Positions 1 to 8,772 of a stretch of 64,000 bases of DNA are shown one piece after another. The position numbers and the translations under genes are program-made. The notes under the pieces were generated by a model, which did no database searches, had not been told where the DNA came from, and saw nothing but the letters and a program-made list of their open reading frames with translations. The stretch comes from Pseudomonas sp. HR96 (GTDB lineage: Bacteria > Pseudomonadota > Gammaproteobacteria > Pseudomonadales > Pseudomonadaceae): contig NZ_CP139142.1 in assembly GCF_034059295.1 (NCBI RefSeq), forward strand, positions 1-64,000, given 5' to 3'. The stretch's first letter is position 1. Each line of letters starts with the position of its first letter.

Positions 1-620
1 GTCTGCCAGAACGCCTCGTATCCGGCAGACTGCGCATCAGAGGGCAGGCAGAACATTCGATGATGCTGACCTTCGATCTGAGCCAGGGTGTAACCCATGC
101 CATCCAGAAAGTTCTTGTTGGCTGTTAGCACCACCCCATCAAGGGTGAACTCGATCACGGCGGTGGATCGCATCAGCGCCCCCACGAGCGCCTCGTTCTC
201 GCGGGAGGCTTCAATGGTTCGCGTCAGAACGCTTGAATACAGCACCACGCGCTCGAGAATCCCGCCATCGCCGTTGAACGGGATCACCATGACTCGCAGC
301 CAGACGTGAGAACCCTGGCGACTGGTCAAGCGCAGCGTGCCGCTGTAGTGCGAGCCTTTGGCTATGGCATCCAGGGCGCGACGCTGATGGACGTCGCTGC
401 TCAATTCATGAGGGCTCAGCTCGCGCAGTGGGCGACCCACCAGTTCCACCTGAGTGAACCCCAGCTCCTTTTCGAACAATGCGTTGGCTTGCACAATGAC
501 GCCGGCGGCATCGAGCGTCACAGCGACGGTTTGCTGGTCGAGCGTGGTCTTGACGTGTTCCAACGCCGCAAGCCGCTGCTCGAGTTGCTGGATTTTTTTC
601 TTGAGACGGGAATTGAACAT
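1..620 (-). CDS. PAS-domain chemoreceptor, N-terminal part (runs off window)
   Basis: On the minus strand an ATG at 620 opens a frame with no stop to the window edge (about 206 codons seen). It begins MFNSRLKKKIQQLEQ, a short coiled coil, followed by two PAS domains (roughly residues 20-125 and 140-206). It is clearly related to the first 200 residues of the chemoreceptor at 19254-20564: both have YSGTLRL, LTRTIE, SRENE and [11 protein letters not shown]. The family is cytoplasmic and Aer-like, with PAS sensors followed by an MCP signalling hairpin, so the missing C-terminus is predicted to be an MCP domain. A sigma-28-like -10 (GCCGATGA, complement of 648-655) lies upstream, but the -35 at the right spacing is weak. 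Identification of the PAS part is firm; the MCP part is inference. Confidence 0.8.
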   Translation of the reverse strand, partial: MFNSRLKKKIQQLEQRLAALEHVKTTLDQQTVAVTLDAAGVIVQANALFEKELGFTQVELVGRPLRELSPHELSSDVHQRRALDAIAKGSHYSGTLRLTSRQGSHVWLRVMVIPFNGDGGILERVVLYSSVLTRTIEASRENEALVGALMRSTAVIEFTLDGVVLTANKNFLDGMGYTLAQIEGQHHRMFCLPSDAQSAGYEAFWQ

Positions 621-742
621 GGCGGGCGCTCGCATTGACATGACAAGTCATCGGCTGAAAAAGGATATTCATAAGGCCTAATCTGTAGATATCTACTAAC
701 CCAAAAAAGCTTCTAGGCGAAAATGATCGCTAGATAGAGTAG

Positions 743-893
743 GATTGCCGCTGATGCCGAATTGACCCAGTGGCCAGTGCCAAGCTGACCCAGCATTAAT
801 CGGTAAATATCCAGCCATTGACAATGGCGTGCAGCATGGAGCCTGGGTCAGCAAAATTTCGAAAACTGGATCAATTCTGCAATGGCGTTGACA
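743..893. mobile_element. 151-bp miniature repeat, copy 1 (IS21-like ends)
   Basis: This stretch is about 151 bp and is repeated at the same length at 4817-4967 and in part at 51100-51198. Its left half carries GAATTGACCC and AGCTGACCCAGC; its right half carries the inverse motifs CTGGGTCAGCA and CTGGATCAATTCTG. Several short inverted repeats at both ends, with no room for a transposase, suggest a non-autonomous element made from the two ends of an IS21-family element. The family assignment is inference. It abuts the kinase fragment that starts at 893, so it probably truncated that gene. Confidence 0.6.
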
Positions 894-997
894 CTATTGT
901 GCACAACCGCATGCTGGATCGCGGCGTTGCGTTACTACCCAAGCCGTTTACTCTGCACGAATTAGCATTGAAAATCCGTCAGATCTTGGATCGGTAA
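893..997 (+). pseudogene. C-terminal fragment of a hybrid histidine kinase receiver domain
   Basis: In frame this encodes TIVHNRMLDRGVALLPKPF and then TLHELALKIRQILDR and a stop. It is almost the same as the last 34 residues of the hybrid kinase at 27295-29393 (IVHNGMLDRGVALLPKPFT). KPF holds the conserved receiver lysine. The upstream part of the gene is missing and is replaced by the 151-bp repeat. It is a dead remnant of a paralogue. Confidence 0.8.
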
Positions 998-1005
998 CGT
1001 GTCAT

Positions 1006-1340
1006 TCAGGTGTGCGGGACGAGCAACTGGTACGTCTCGTTCAGCTGCGCGAGCGTGAAAGGTTTGGGCAACCAATACACCCGATCAATATGCAGCACGT
1101 CAGAATCGCTGTGATACCCCGAGGCCACGACGATCGGAGCCTTGGGAATTTTTTGGTGAACGCGTGCGACCAGATCGACGCCATCGATTTGACCCGGCAT
1201 CTTCAGGTCTGTGGTCAGAAGTGTGACGGACTGGGACTGCGTCTGGATGTATTACCAAGCAGCATCCGCGCTGGAAGAAGCCTTCACACGGTAGCCTAAC
1301 TCCTCCAAGACCTCGACCATCAGGTCAAGAATCTGCAGTT
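1006..1340 (-). pseudogene. Response regulator receiver (family F), truncated and with a stop
   Basis: Reading on the minus strand from 1340 gives LQILDLMVEVLEELGYRV, then an in-frame TAA after SADAAW, then the rest of a CheY-like receiver: TDLKMPGQIDGVDL (phospho-acceptor Asp), ASGYHSDSD and WLPKPF (conserved Lys). It is a paralogue of the broken receiver at 11007-11367 and the intact one at 15360-15722. The first ten or so residues, with the acidic pocket, are cut off by the inverted repeat of the miniature transposon at 1341. Two lesions make function unlikely. Confidence 0.8.
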
Positions 1341-1611
1341 GGGGAGCCCGCAGAAAGCGGACTAAATCGTACGTTAGGCTATTGTTTGCGATCAGTTTTT
1401 TAAGCAAACCCACCATATCTTTCAGATACCTACGGTTTTAGGTGTGCCCGTTTGAAGTACACCTAAGACGTGCGTCAGACAGGTTACTCATCCGCGTCAG
1501 TGTAGGGCCGCTTTGTCCATTGTCTGACGCTTTGGCACTAGGTTCTATGGCCTCAATCTGACGGGGCGAAGGCTTAGCGTACGATTTTTTTCCGTTTTCT
1601 CAATTGACCCC
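1341..1611. mobile_element. Tn3-derived miniature element (TIME-like), 271 bp
   Basis: A left inverted repeat (1341-1379, starting GGGGAGCCCGCAGAAAGCGG and ending ATCGTACGTTAGGC) faces a right repeat (1573-1611, starting CTTAGCGTACGATTTT and ending TTGACCCC). Both match the known Tn3-family 38-bp pattern GGGG...GAA..CGG...ATCGTACGCTAAGC. There is no transposase between them. The interior has direct and inverted TGTCTGACG/TGCGTCAGA motifs that could be a resolution site. Tn3-derived inverted-repeat miniature elements are known from Pseudomonas. The flanking pentamers (CAGTT and TATTC) do not match, so a deletion or rearrangement followed insertion. It truncates the receiver on its left and lies at the start codon of the KfrA-like gene on its right. 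Confidence 0.75.
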
Positions 1612-2496
1612 TATTCCCCGAACCCGCGACCTGGTGCGCCATTACGCCGCGCAGCTGCTCGAAGCGGGCGGGGAGGTGTCAATCAGCGCGATCCGCGGGC
1701 GGATCCTGGACGACCATGGGGTGAACGCCTCGCCCAATGTGGTGGGGGACGAGGTCAAGCAGTTCTGGGCGCGCACCGGGCCCTTGCTCAGTGCCCGGCT
1801 CAAGCGCCCCGGCATCCCGGAGGCGGTGTGCCAGGCCTTGGACAGCGTGTGGGAGGTGGCGCTGAACGAGGCCACCGCGGCGTACGCGATCGAGCGCGCG
1901 GGGCATGTGCAGCAGGCGGACCAGGCCACGGCGCGCGCTGCGGCCGCACTGGAACGGGCGGAGCACGCCGAGGGACGGTTCGCCGATCAGGAACGGCAGA
2001 TCGGGCTGCTGAGCGAGCAGGTGCAGCGGTTGAGCGCGCAGCTGGACAAGGCCCAGGCGCAGCACGAAGAAGTCCGCAGCGAGCTGCGCGAGGTGATGAC
2101 GCAGCATCAGCAGCAGGCGCAGCGGCAGGCCACCGAGCTTGCGCGTCTGCAGACATCGCACGGGGCCGAGCAGGCGCGCTGCGCGCCGAGGTCAGCCGCC
2201 AGGCGGACATCTTTGAAGGCACCACGAACCATCTGATGATGGAGACCAGCCGGGTACGCGATGCGGCGAAGCTCGAGACCGAACGGCTGACCCGGGAACT
2301 GGCGCACAGCCGCGAGCTCGTCGACCAGCTGCGCGTGCAGCGCTCGAACGCCCGCGAGGAAAGCGCCGGGCTGCGGGCCCAGGCCGAGAGTGCGGGGCTG
2401 CAGCTGCGGCAGCTGAAAACGGCCTATGACGGGCTGGTGGCTCAACAGGTCGCAAGGAAGGTGGCGCGTAAGGGGCTTTTTTGCGCGGCGGGATGA
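1604..2496 (+). pseudogene. KfrA-like DNA-binding protein, copy 1 (frameshifted)
   Basis: The N-terminus (RTRDLVRHYAAQLLEAGG ... SISAIRGRIL ... EVKQFWARTGPLL) fits the KfrA N-terminal DNA-binding domain of plasmid proteins, followed by a long Ala/Gln/Glu-rich coiled coil. KfrA proteins bind DNA and support plasmid stability. Compared with copy 2 at 7646, about 70 bp are missing near 2165-2180, which shifts the frame; the tail (AEVSRQADIFEGTTNHLM onwards) continues in another frame to a stop at 2496. The only upstream start is a TTG inside the Tn3-type inverted repeat, so the native start was also lost. Two independent lesions. Confidence 0.75.
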
Positions 2497-2596
2497 GGCA
2501 TCATCACGTCTTACCCGCAAGGCGGCTGACCCGGCTGTATCGGCAGGTCGCTTGGCCTACGTATTCATGGCAGTACTGACATCCTCCGAGACACGC

Positions 2597-2992
2597 ATGA
2601 CCGTTGAACTGACTGAAGAAGACATGCGCCAGGCGTTGTTCGGCGCCGCGCAGGCACCTGCGCCGCAGGTGACGATCCACGATCCGATGGCGCACATCCC
2701 CGACGTGGTGATTGTGCCGCCGGCAGTGGCCACAGCAGGTCGGAAAAAGAAACGTGGCGGGGCTTTTACGCTGCGGATGCGGGTAACCCTGCAGGTGGGC
2801 AACGTGTTTGAAGGGGCGACGCAGGCCTATGTGCATGAGGCCGATACGATCAGCAGGCTGCTGGCCGAGCAGGAAGCGGTCAAAGTGGCCAGGAAGAAAT
2901 ATCGCTACGTCGAGGTGGTGTCGGTCATGGCCATCGGTGAAGGTCGCCCAGGCAAGATCACCGACGGCCGTGACGGTCCGGTGTACTTTTGA
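2597..2992 (+). CDS. Conserved hypothetical protein downstream of KfrA-like gene (131 aa)
   Basis: ATG at 2597 gives MTVELTEEDMRQALFG, a Pro-rich linker, a basic patch (RKKKRGG), and a conserved core (TLRMRVTLQVGNVFEGATQ, EADTISRLLAEQE, KKYRYVEVVSV). The start is set by comparison with the second copy at 8773-9117, which begins with the same MTVELTEED. I do not recognise the family. It stays open in both copies while the KfrA-like gene before it is broken in both. This copy is 17 residues longer at the C-terminus (GRPGKITDGRDGPVYF) because copy 2 stops after SVKAIG. No signal peptide or membrane segment is seen. Confidence 0.7.
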   Translation: MTVELTEEDMRQALFGAAQAPAPQVTIHDPMAHIPDVVIVPPAVATAGRKKKRGGAFTLRMRVTLQVGNVFEGATQAYVHEADTISRLLAEQEAVKVARKKYRYVEVVSVMAIGEGRPGKITDGRDGPVYF

Positions 2993-3077
2993 GCTGATGC
3001 CTTTAGGTCAGGCCGATGGCAGTTGATCCACTACACTCATACCTTTTAGCGAGTATCGACTATTGATCCTGTCGACT

Positions 3078-3104
3078 TAAAGTTAACTCCCGCCCAGCCG
3101 ATGG
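3078..3104 (+). promoter_or_regulatory. Sigma-28 (FliA)-type promoter
   Basis: TAAAGTTA, exactly 11 bases, then GCCGATGG matches the FliA consensus TAAAGTTT-N11-GCCGATAA at 13 of 16 positions. It lies 40 bases before the start codon of the chemoreceptor at 3144. Confidence 0.8.
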
Positions 3105-3143
3105 TCTGGAAGCTCTTTCCCCAAAAACTGCCGAGTATCGCCA

Positions 3144-4784
3144 ATGTCCTCGCTGACCCATTTCAAACTGAAGTCCAAACTGCTGCTTGCCTTCGGTTTG
3201 TGCGCACTGATCACCGTCGCCGTCGCGGCGCTTGGCCAGTCCGGCATTGCCAAACTGTACGGGCAAACGCAGGACATCGTTAGTAATAACCTCGTTTCCA
3301 TTCAAAAAACTGATCAGCTCAAGGCAAACGCCATTGCCACCAACCGTGACTTTTTCAAGACCATAGTGCTGACTGCCGCCCATGCCGGCGCAGATGATAT
3401 CAATGCGGCTATCCAGTCCTATCGCGATAATCAATCCGAAGCTCAAACTGTGTTCAAGGCCTATCGGACCACGCCACTGGAACCGGATGAGCGAGCTGCT
3501 GGCGATGATTTTGAGCGTGACTGGCCTGCGTACATTTCGGCGATGGACTCAGGCTTTGCGGTACTCAAAAATGGTGATGTCGGGCAGGCAAGAATGATCG
3601 CCACCGACAGCGTGACGCCGGCGTACAAGAAGGTGGTTGGCGAAATCAAAATCATGACCGAGTCAAATGCTCGCCAGGCTAATGAAACCACCCAAGCTGC
3701 GGCGAGCACAAACGTCCAGGTCAGGTGGGTACTGATTATCGGTTGCCTGATTGCCATCGTGTGCGCCGTCGCACTCGGCATGATTGTAACGGCTATGATC
3801 ACGAGGCCCATTTATAGATCGGTTGAAGGAGCGGGTAGAATTGCGAAGGGCGACCTGACCGGGCATATTGAAGTTCGAGGCACTGATGAAACGGGGCAGC
3901 TCCTGAAGTCGCTCTCCGACATGCAAAGCAACCTAAAAGGCACGGTGCAGCAGATCGCCAATGCGTCCGATCAATTGGCATCTGCAGCAGAAGAACTGAC
4001 CGCCGTCACTGAAAACAGCACGCGTGGTCTGGTGACGCAAAACGATGAAATCCAGCAAGCGGCCACGGCAGTCAATGAGATGACGGCTGCTGTTGAAGAA
4101 GTGGCGCGCAATGCAGCCAGCACTTCGCAGATATCCAGCCAGACCGCTGAAGACGCTGCAAAAGGTCAGATACAGGTGAAACAGGCCGTGACCGCCATCA
4201 ATACTGTGACCGTGGAAATCAATGACTCTACCCAGCGTGTGGAAGCTTTAGCTGGACAGATACATGACATTACTCAGGTTCTGGAGGTCATCCGCGGCAT
4301 TGCTGAACAGACCAACCTGCTGGCCCTGAATGCTGCGATTGAGGCCGCAAGGGCCGGTGAGCAGGGCCGAGGTTTTGCTGTTGTGGCCGACGAAGTCCGA
4401 GCTCTGGCTCATCGCACCCAATCCTCAACGGGCGAAATAGAAGCCATGATCGCTCGAGTGCGTAACGGAGCCGACGAAGCGGTTCAGGCCATGGGTAAAA
4501 GCAGAACCCTCGTACAAAGCACCCAGTCGCTGGCTACTGAAGCTGGCCTGGCGCTGGAGCGAATCAGCGAAGGCGTCAACCAGATCAACGAGCGCAACCT
4601 GGTGATTGCCAGCGCGGCAGAGGAACAGGCTCAGGTAGCCCGTGAGGTAGACCGTAACCTGGTGAACATTCAGGACCTGTCTACACAGACGGCTGCAGGA
4701 GCCAACCAAACCAACGCCTCGAGTCACGAGTTATCGCGACTGGCTATCTCGTTCAATACGCTGGTTGGTCAATTCAAGCTTTAA
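3144..4784 (+). CDS. Methyl-accepting chemotaxis protein, four-helix-bundle sensor (546 aa)
   Basis: Transmembrane chemoreceptor that senses a periplasmic ligand and controls CheA. Order: TM1 (about 12-30), periplasmic four-helix bundle (about 35-188), TM2 (about 192-216, LIIGCLIAIVCAVALGMI), HAMP (about 216-270) and the MCP signalling domain with the canonical hairpin tip ([20 protein letters not shown], then [14 protein letters not shown]). No C-terminal NWETF-like pentapeptide, so CheR/CheB would reach it without a tether. ATG 3144 directly precedes SSLTHFKLKSKLLLAFG, and an upstream sigma-28-type promoter supports it. It is a close paralogue of 51324-52964, same length, with differences mainly in the ligand-binding bundle. 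A 151-bp repeat follows it. Confidence 0.95.
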   Translation: MSSLTHFKLKSKLLLAFGLCALITVAVAALGQSGIAKLYGQTQDIVSNNLVSIQKTDQLKANAIATNRDFFKTIVLTAAHAGADDINAAIQSYRDNQSEAQTVFKAYRTTPLEPDERAAGDDFERDWPAYISAMDSGFAVLKNGDVGQARMIATDSVTPAYKKVVGEIKIMTESNARQANETTQAAASTNVQVRWVLIIGCLIAIVCAVALGMIVTAMITRPIYRSVEGAGRIAKGDLTGHIEVRGTDETGQLLKSLSDMQSNLKGTVQQIANASDQLASAAEELTAVTENSTRGLVTQNDEIQQAATAVNEMTAAVEEVARNAASTSQISSQTAEDAAKGQIQVKQAVTAINTVTVEINDSTQRVEALAGQIHDITQVLEVIRGIAEQTNLLALNAAIEAARAGEQGRGFAVVADEVRALAHRTQSSTGEIEAMIARVRNGADEAVQAMGKSRTLVQSTQSLATEAGLALERISEGVNQINERNLVIASAAEEQAQVAREVDRNLVNIQDLSTQTAAGANQTNASSHELSRLAISFNTLVGQFKL

Positions 4785-4816
4785 AATCCAGGAATATCCG
4801 GCAAAACGTTTGTAAG

Positions 4817-4967
4817 TGTTGGCGCTGATGCCGAATTGACCTAATGACCAGTGCCGAGCTGACCCAGCAATAATCGGTAAATATCCAGCATCGATAATAG
4901 TGCGCAGGATGGAAGCCTGGGTCAGCAAGATTTTGGAAACTGGGTCCATTCTGCGGTGGCGTTAACA
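4817..4967. mobile_element. 151-bp miniature repeat, copy 2 (IS21-like ends)
   Basis: The ends are TGTTGGCGCTGATGCCGAAT on the left and, read inward on the other strand, TGTTAACGCCACCGCAGAAT on the right: imperfect terminal inverted repeats. Internal motifs (GAATTGACC, AGCTGACCCAGC, CTGGGTCAGCA, CTGGGTCCATTC) match copy 1. It starts 32 bases after the chemoreceptor stop. Confidence 0.65.
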
Positions 4968-5052
4968 GCCCCGGAGCAGCTGGTGCAAAGCGGTGCGGCG
5001 GGACGCAGCCTTGCGACAGCTACTACAGGCCCAGGGCTACTCCGCTACCCCA

Positions 5053-7176
5053 TCAATACTTCCAGGTAACCGAAGCCATCACATTGCGCGGGTCACCGTA
5101 GTTGCTCTGCGCATACCGCACGCTTTGCAGGTACTTGCGGTCGGTGACGTTGTTGAGGTTGACCTGGGCGCTCCAGTGGCTGTCGATGTCGTATTTGCCC
5201 ATCAACCCCAGCAATGCGTAAGCGCCCTGGTTCGACGCTGGCAGATCGTCGGTTGCAATCTTGCTCTGCCAGGTCAGGTTGGCACCCACTTTGACTTTCG
5301 GCGCCATGGGCAGCTGGTAGGTCATAGACCCGTTCAGCTGGTGGCGAGGAATGAAGCGGCGGGCGCGGCTGTCGTCGGCGTCGGTGATGTACACGTAGGT
5401 ATAGCCGCCGCTGACTTGGAGGCTGGGGGCCAACTCGCCGGAGGTTTCCAGTTCCAGACCGTCGCTTTTGTACGATAGGCCGTTGTACAGGTAGCCGCCC
5501 AGGCTGGCGTCGTAGCCGGCGTAGGTGGCGACGTTGTCCTGCTTGGTGTGGAACACGGCAGCGGAAACGTCGAGCTTGTCGTCCAGCAGGTGACCTTTTA
5601 TGCCGGCTTCATAGCTTTTTCCCTGCAGCGGGTCGAGCACTTTGCCCTGCGAGTTGAGCGAGTATTGTGGATTGAAGATTTCGGTGTAGCTGGCGTACAG
5701 CGCATATTGCGGGGTCAGGTCGTAGACCACGCCGGCGTACGGGGTGACCTTGCCGTGAATGCGTACATCCCGCGCGGTGTCGTAGTTTTCGCCGTCGCTG
5801 TCGGCGTTGAGCATGCGCGCACCGGTGATCAGGTGCAGGTCGTCGGCCAGGCTCCAGCGGGCACCGGCGTAGAGGCTCTTCTGGCGGTCGGTGTAGTTGG
5901 AGGTAGCGGCGGCGCTGGCGATATTCCAGTCGGTGGTGCGCGGAATGCTCCCGCTCAGGGCGTCGTCCAGGGACACGGCGGTGTAGTCCGAGGACGTGCC
6001 GTACAAGGAGGTTTCCTGGTTGCGCGAGCGCGCCACGTTCGCGCCGAAGGTCAGCTGGTGCTCGCGGCCGCCCAGGGTAATGGGGCCACTGAAGGAAACG
6101 TCGCCGTCCACCTCGCGGTTCTTGTCCTTGTACTTGGAGGCAAGGCCGGTGTAGCCGGTGGCCAAGGTGGCATCGCTGTAGATATAGAACATCTCGGTGT
6201 CTTCGCGGTGCTCCATGCCGGTCAGGGTGACGGTAGACTTCCAGTCGTTAGCGAATTGATGCTGCCACTCGGCGAACGCGCGGGTAGTGTGCACGTCCCA
6301 GTACACCCAGGGCTGTGAGATGTTGCTGGACCGGCCGCTGTAATGAATGGATTTGCCGTTGCCGTCCACCAACGGCAGCGCGCCCCAACTAGAGCCGTTG
6401 GCATCGGTCTTCTGGTCTTCGTAGCCCACGGTGAGGATGTCGTTTTCGGTGAGGTCGAAGGCCAGGGTGCCGCTGAAGATGTTCTTTTCCCGGGAATATC
6501 GATCCAGGTAAGAATTGCCGGTTTCGTTGGCGTACACCAGGCGGCCACGCACGTTGCCGCTGTCGGTGAGCGGGCCGGACACGTCGATGTCAACGCGGCG
6601 CTTGTCCCACGAACCGCCGCCCACGGTCACCGAGGCCTGCGGGTCATAGGTGGGGCGTTTGCGCACGAAGTTGACTGTGGCGGACGGGTTACCGTTGCCG
6701 GTCATCAGCCCGTTGGCGCCGTGCAGGATGTCCACCTGCTCGTACAGCGCCATGTCATAGTCACCGACCAGCAGGCCGTTGGTGAGGGGCATGCCCATGC
6801 CGTCGTACTGGAAGTTGGTGATGTCGAAACCGCGGGCGGTGAAGTAGGTACGATCGGTCTCAACCTTCTGCACGTTGACGCCCGGGGTATTTGTTAGCAC
6901 GTCGCGAATGCTGTTGAGCTTGAAGTCGTCCAATTGCTCGCGCTTCACCTCGGTAACGCCCTGCGGGGTCTGCTGGGCGGTGAGGTTGAGGCGCGTAGTG
7001 GTGCTGCTGGGTTTGCCTTGGTAACCCGCTGCCGGTGCTTCGTCCTGATCTACGGCGGTGGTGTTGATGCTGGTAGCAGGTAGGCTCAGGGTGTTGTCCT
7101 CAGCGTGAGCCTGGTTGAGGATGCTGAGGGTGATCAGCGAAAGAGCTGGCACGGTCAGTGGGAAAGGTTTACGCAT
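5053..7176 (-). CDS. TonB-dependent siderophore receptor, FhuE-like (707 aa)
   Basis: Outer-membrane receptor for ferric siderophore import, energised by TonB-ExbBD. A signal peptide (MRKPFPLTVPALSLITLS, cleaved after QAHA) leads to a short TonB-box region, a plug domain (about 55-170: TPQGVTEVKREQLDDF, NTPGVNVQ, RGFDITNFQYDG, ANGLMTGNGNPSATVNFVRKRPT) and a 22-stranded barrel ending in a C-terminal aromatic (VTWKY). Plug and barrel motifs resemble the hydroxamate receptor FhuE; the substrate is inferred. The length is normal for the family and there is no extra N-terminal signalling domain, so no FecIR-type control is expected. A Fur-box-like site lies upstream. No siderophore synthesis or TonB gene is nearby. 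Confidence 0.92.
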   Translation of the reverse strand: MRKPFPLTVPALSLITLSILNQAHAEDNTLSLPATSINTTAVDQDEAPAAGYQGKPSSTTTRLNLTAQQTPQGVTEVKREQLDDFKLNSIRDVLTNTPGVNVQKVETDRTYFTARGFDITNFQYDGMGMPLTNGLLVGDYDMALYEQVDILHGANGLMTGNGNPSATVNFVRKRPTYDPQASVTVGGGSWDKRRVDIDVSGPLTDSGNVRGRLVYANETGNSYLDRYSREKNIFSGTLAFDLTENDILTVGYEDQKTDANGSSWGALPLVDGNGKSIHYSGRSSNISQPWVYWDVHTTRAFAEWQHQFANDWKSTVTLTGMEHREDTEMFYIYSDATLATGYTGLASKYKDKNREVDGDVSFSGPITLGGREHQLTFGANVARSRNQETSLYGTSSDYTAVSLDDALSGSIPRTTDWNIASAAATSNYTDRQKSLYAGARWSLADDLHLITGARMLNADSDGENYDTARDVRIHGKVTPYAGVVYDLTPQYALYASYTEIFNPQYSLNSQGKVLDPLQGKSYEAGIKGHLLDDKLDVSAAVFHTKQDNVATYAGYDASLGGYLYNGLSYKSDGLELETSGELAPSLQVSGGYTYVYITDADDSRARRFIPRHQLNGSMTYQLPMAPKVKVGANLTWQSKIATDDLPASNQGAYALLGLMGKYDIDSHWSAQVNLNNVTDRKYLQSVRYAQSNYGDPRNVMASVTWKY

Positions 7177-7238
7177 GGACGACGAAAGCTCCTACAAATT
7201 TACAAGTGATATTGTTTCGCAAGCATGTCACCTATCAC

Positions 7239-7261
7239 GAATAGCAATCAATATCATTTCA
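7239..7261 (-). promoter_or_regulatory. Possible Fur box before the TonB receptor
   Basis: On the minus strand TGAAATGATATTGATTGCTA, followed by TTC, resembles the Fur array of repeated GATAAT-type hexamers. It is 63 bases upstream of the receptor start. Imperfect match; assignment rests partly on context. Confidence 0.5.
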
Positions 7262-7645
7262 GGCCTTTCTAACGAATTTTTCACATTTTTGGTTTGAGGA
7301 GCATCGGAACTCAAAACCAGCGTACGCCCGAACCGCGATTCGCTTTTTCCATCTAGAGGTGTGATATAGCTACCTTCGGCTTATGAAACGAGCTTTCGGG
7401 GTGTTATTGCCTTCCGTGGTACCCGCTATAGCGGTTCTTAAAACGGTAGTTTTATCGAACTGTCCATACAGTGCGCGGGTTTTTGAGGGCATCCGCAGGG
7501 CTTGAGTACATTTTCTGTTCCAAAACGGCCCTTTTGACAAAGCAGCCCTGTCAACACGGGGCCCCGCCGCCAAAAACCGACCCGGCGGACCCACTCTTCG
7601 TCACCAAAAAAGGAAAAAAGGCTTGTGACCTTGATCTATCCCACC
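7262..7645. other. Intergenic stretch, no gene seen
   Basis: Short frames here show no family signature. The last 30 bases (AAAAAAGGAAAAAAGGCTTG) before the KfrA-like copy 2 are purine-rich and may hold its ribosome binding site. Confidence 0.5.
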
Positions 7646-8632
7646 ATGGGCACCCCGAGAACCCGCGACCTGGGTGCGCCATTACGCCGCGCAGCTGCTT
7701 GAAGCCGGTGGGGAGGTGTCGATCAGTGCGATCCGCGTGCGGATCCTGGAAGACCGTGGCGTGACGGCGTCGCCGACCGTGATAGCGGACGAGGTCAAGC
7801 AGCTCTGGGCGCGAACGGGGCCCTTGCTCAGTGCGCGGCTCAAGCGCCCCGGGATCCCGGAGGCGGTGTGCCAGGCCCTGGACAGCGTGTGGGAGGTGGC
7901 CTTGAACGAGGCCACCGCGCGTACGAGATCGAGCGCGCGGGGCATGTGCAACAGGCGGATCAGGCCACGGCGCGCGCCGCCGCCGCGCTGGAGCGGGCGG
8001 AGCAAGCCGAGGGGTGTTTCGCCGACCAGGAACGGCAGATCGCGCTGCTGAGCGAGCAGGTGCAGCGGTTGAGCGCGCAGCTGGACAAGGCCCAGGCGGA
8101 GCAAGATGAAGTCCGCAGCGAGCTGCGCGAGGTGATGACGCAGCATCAGCAGCAGGCGCAGCGGCAGACGCAGCGGCAGGCCACGGAGCTTGCGCGTCTG
8201 CAGACTTCGCACCAGGAGGAGATGGGGCGCTTTGCGCAGACCCACGCGGCCGAGCTCGCCCGCCTGCAGGCGGTGCACCAGGAGGAGAACGGCGCGCTGC
8301 GCGCCGAGGTCAGCCGCCAGGCGGCCATCTTTGAGAGCACCACGAACCATCTGATGATGGAGACCAGCCGGGTGCTCGATGCGGCGAAGCTCGAGACCGA
8401 ACGGCTGACCCGGGAACTGGCGCACAGCCGCGAGCTCGTCGATCAGCTGCGCGTGCAGCGCTCGAACGCCTGCGAGTAAAGCGCCGGGCTGCGGGCCCAA
8501 GCTGAGAGTGCGGGGCTGCAGCTGCGGCAGCTGCAAATCGCGTATGACAAGCTGCAGGCGCAGCCGGTGGCGATCCGGGGGCCGAGCGGGGAGGGCGGAC
8601 ACGGTGAGGAGGACGGGGAAGATGGAGAATAG
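7646..8632 (+). pseudogene. KfrA-like DNA-binding protein, copy 2 (two frameshifts, one nonsense)
   Basis: ATG 7646 (MGTPRTRDL) is the likely native start. An extra G after CGACCTG breaks the frame. The domain resumes as VRHYAAQLLEAGGEVSISA and shifts again at GCCACCGCGCGTACG (one G short of copy 1). The coiled coil then runs to a TAA at 8477-8479 where copy 1 has GAA, and beyond it the sequence still looks coding to a TAG at 8632 (acidic tail GEEDGEDGE). It keeps the QEEMGRFAQTH segment that copy 1 lost. Lesions differ between copies, so both decayed independently. Confidence 0.75.
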
Positions 8633-8772
8633 GGGGCTGTTCGGCGGCGGGCCGGAGGATGATTGAGCCATCGCCCCGGCGCCGGTCGATCCCGGTGCCC
8701 CCTGCCCGCCGCCGAGCGGACGACCGACTTTTATTGAATCACTGACATAACTGACATCACCCGAGACATGGC

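Noticed and set aside
5548..6897. Long plus-strand open frames opposite the TonB receptor
   Set aside because: Shadow frames of the GC-rich receptor gene; Val/Gly/Ala-rich with no family features.
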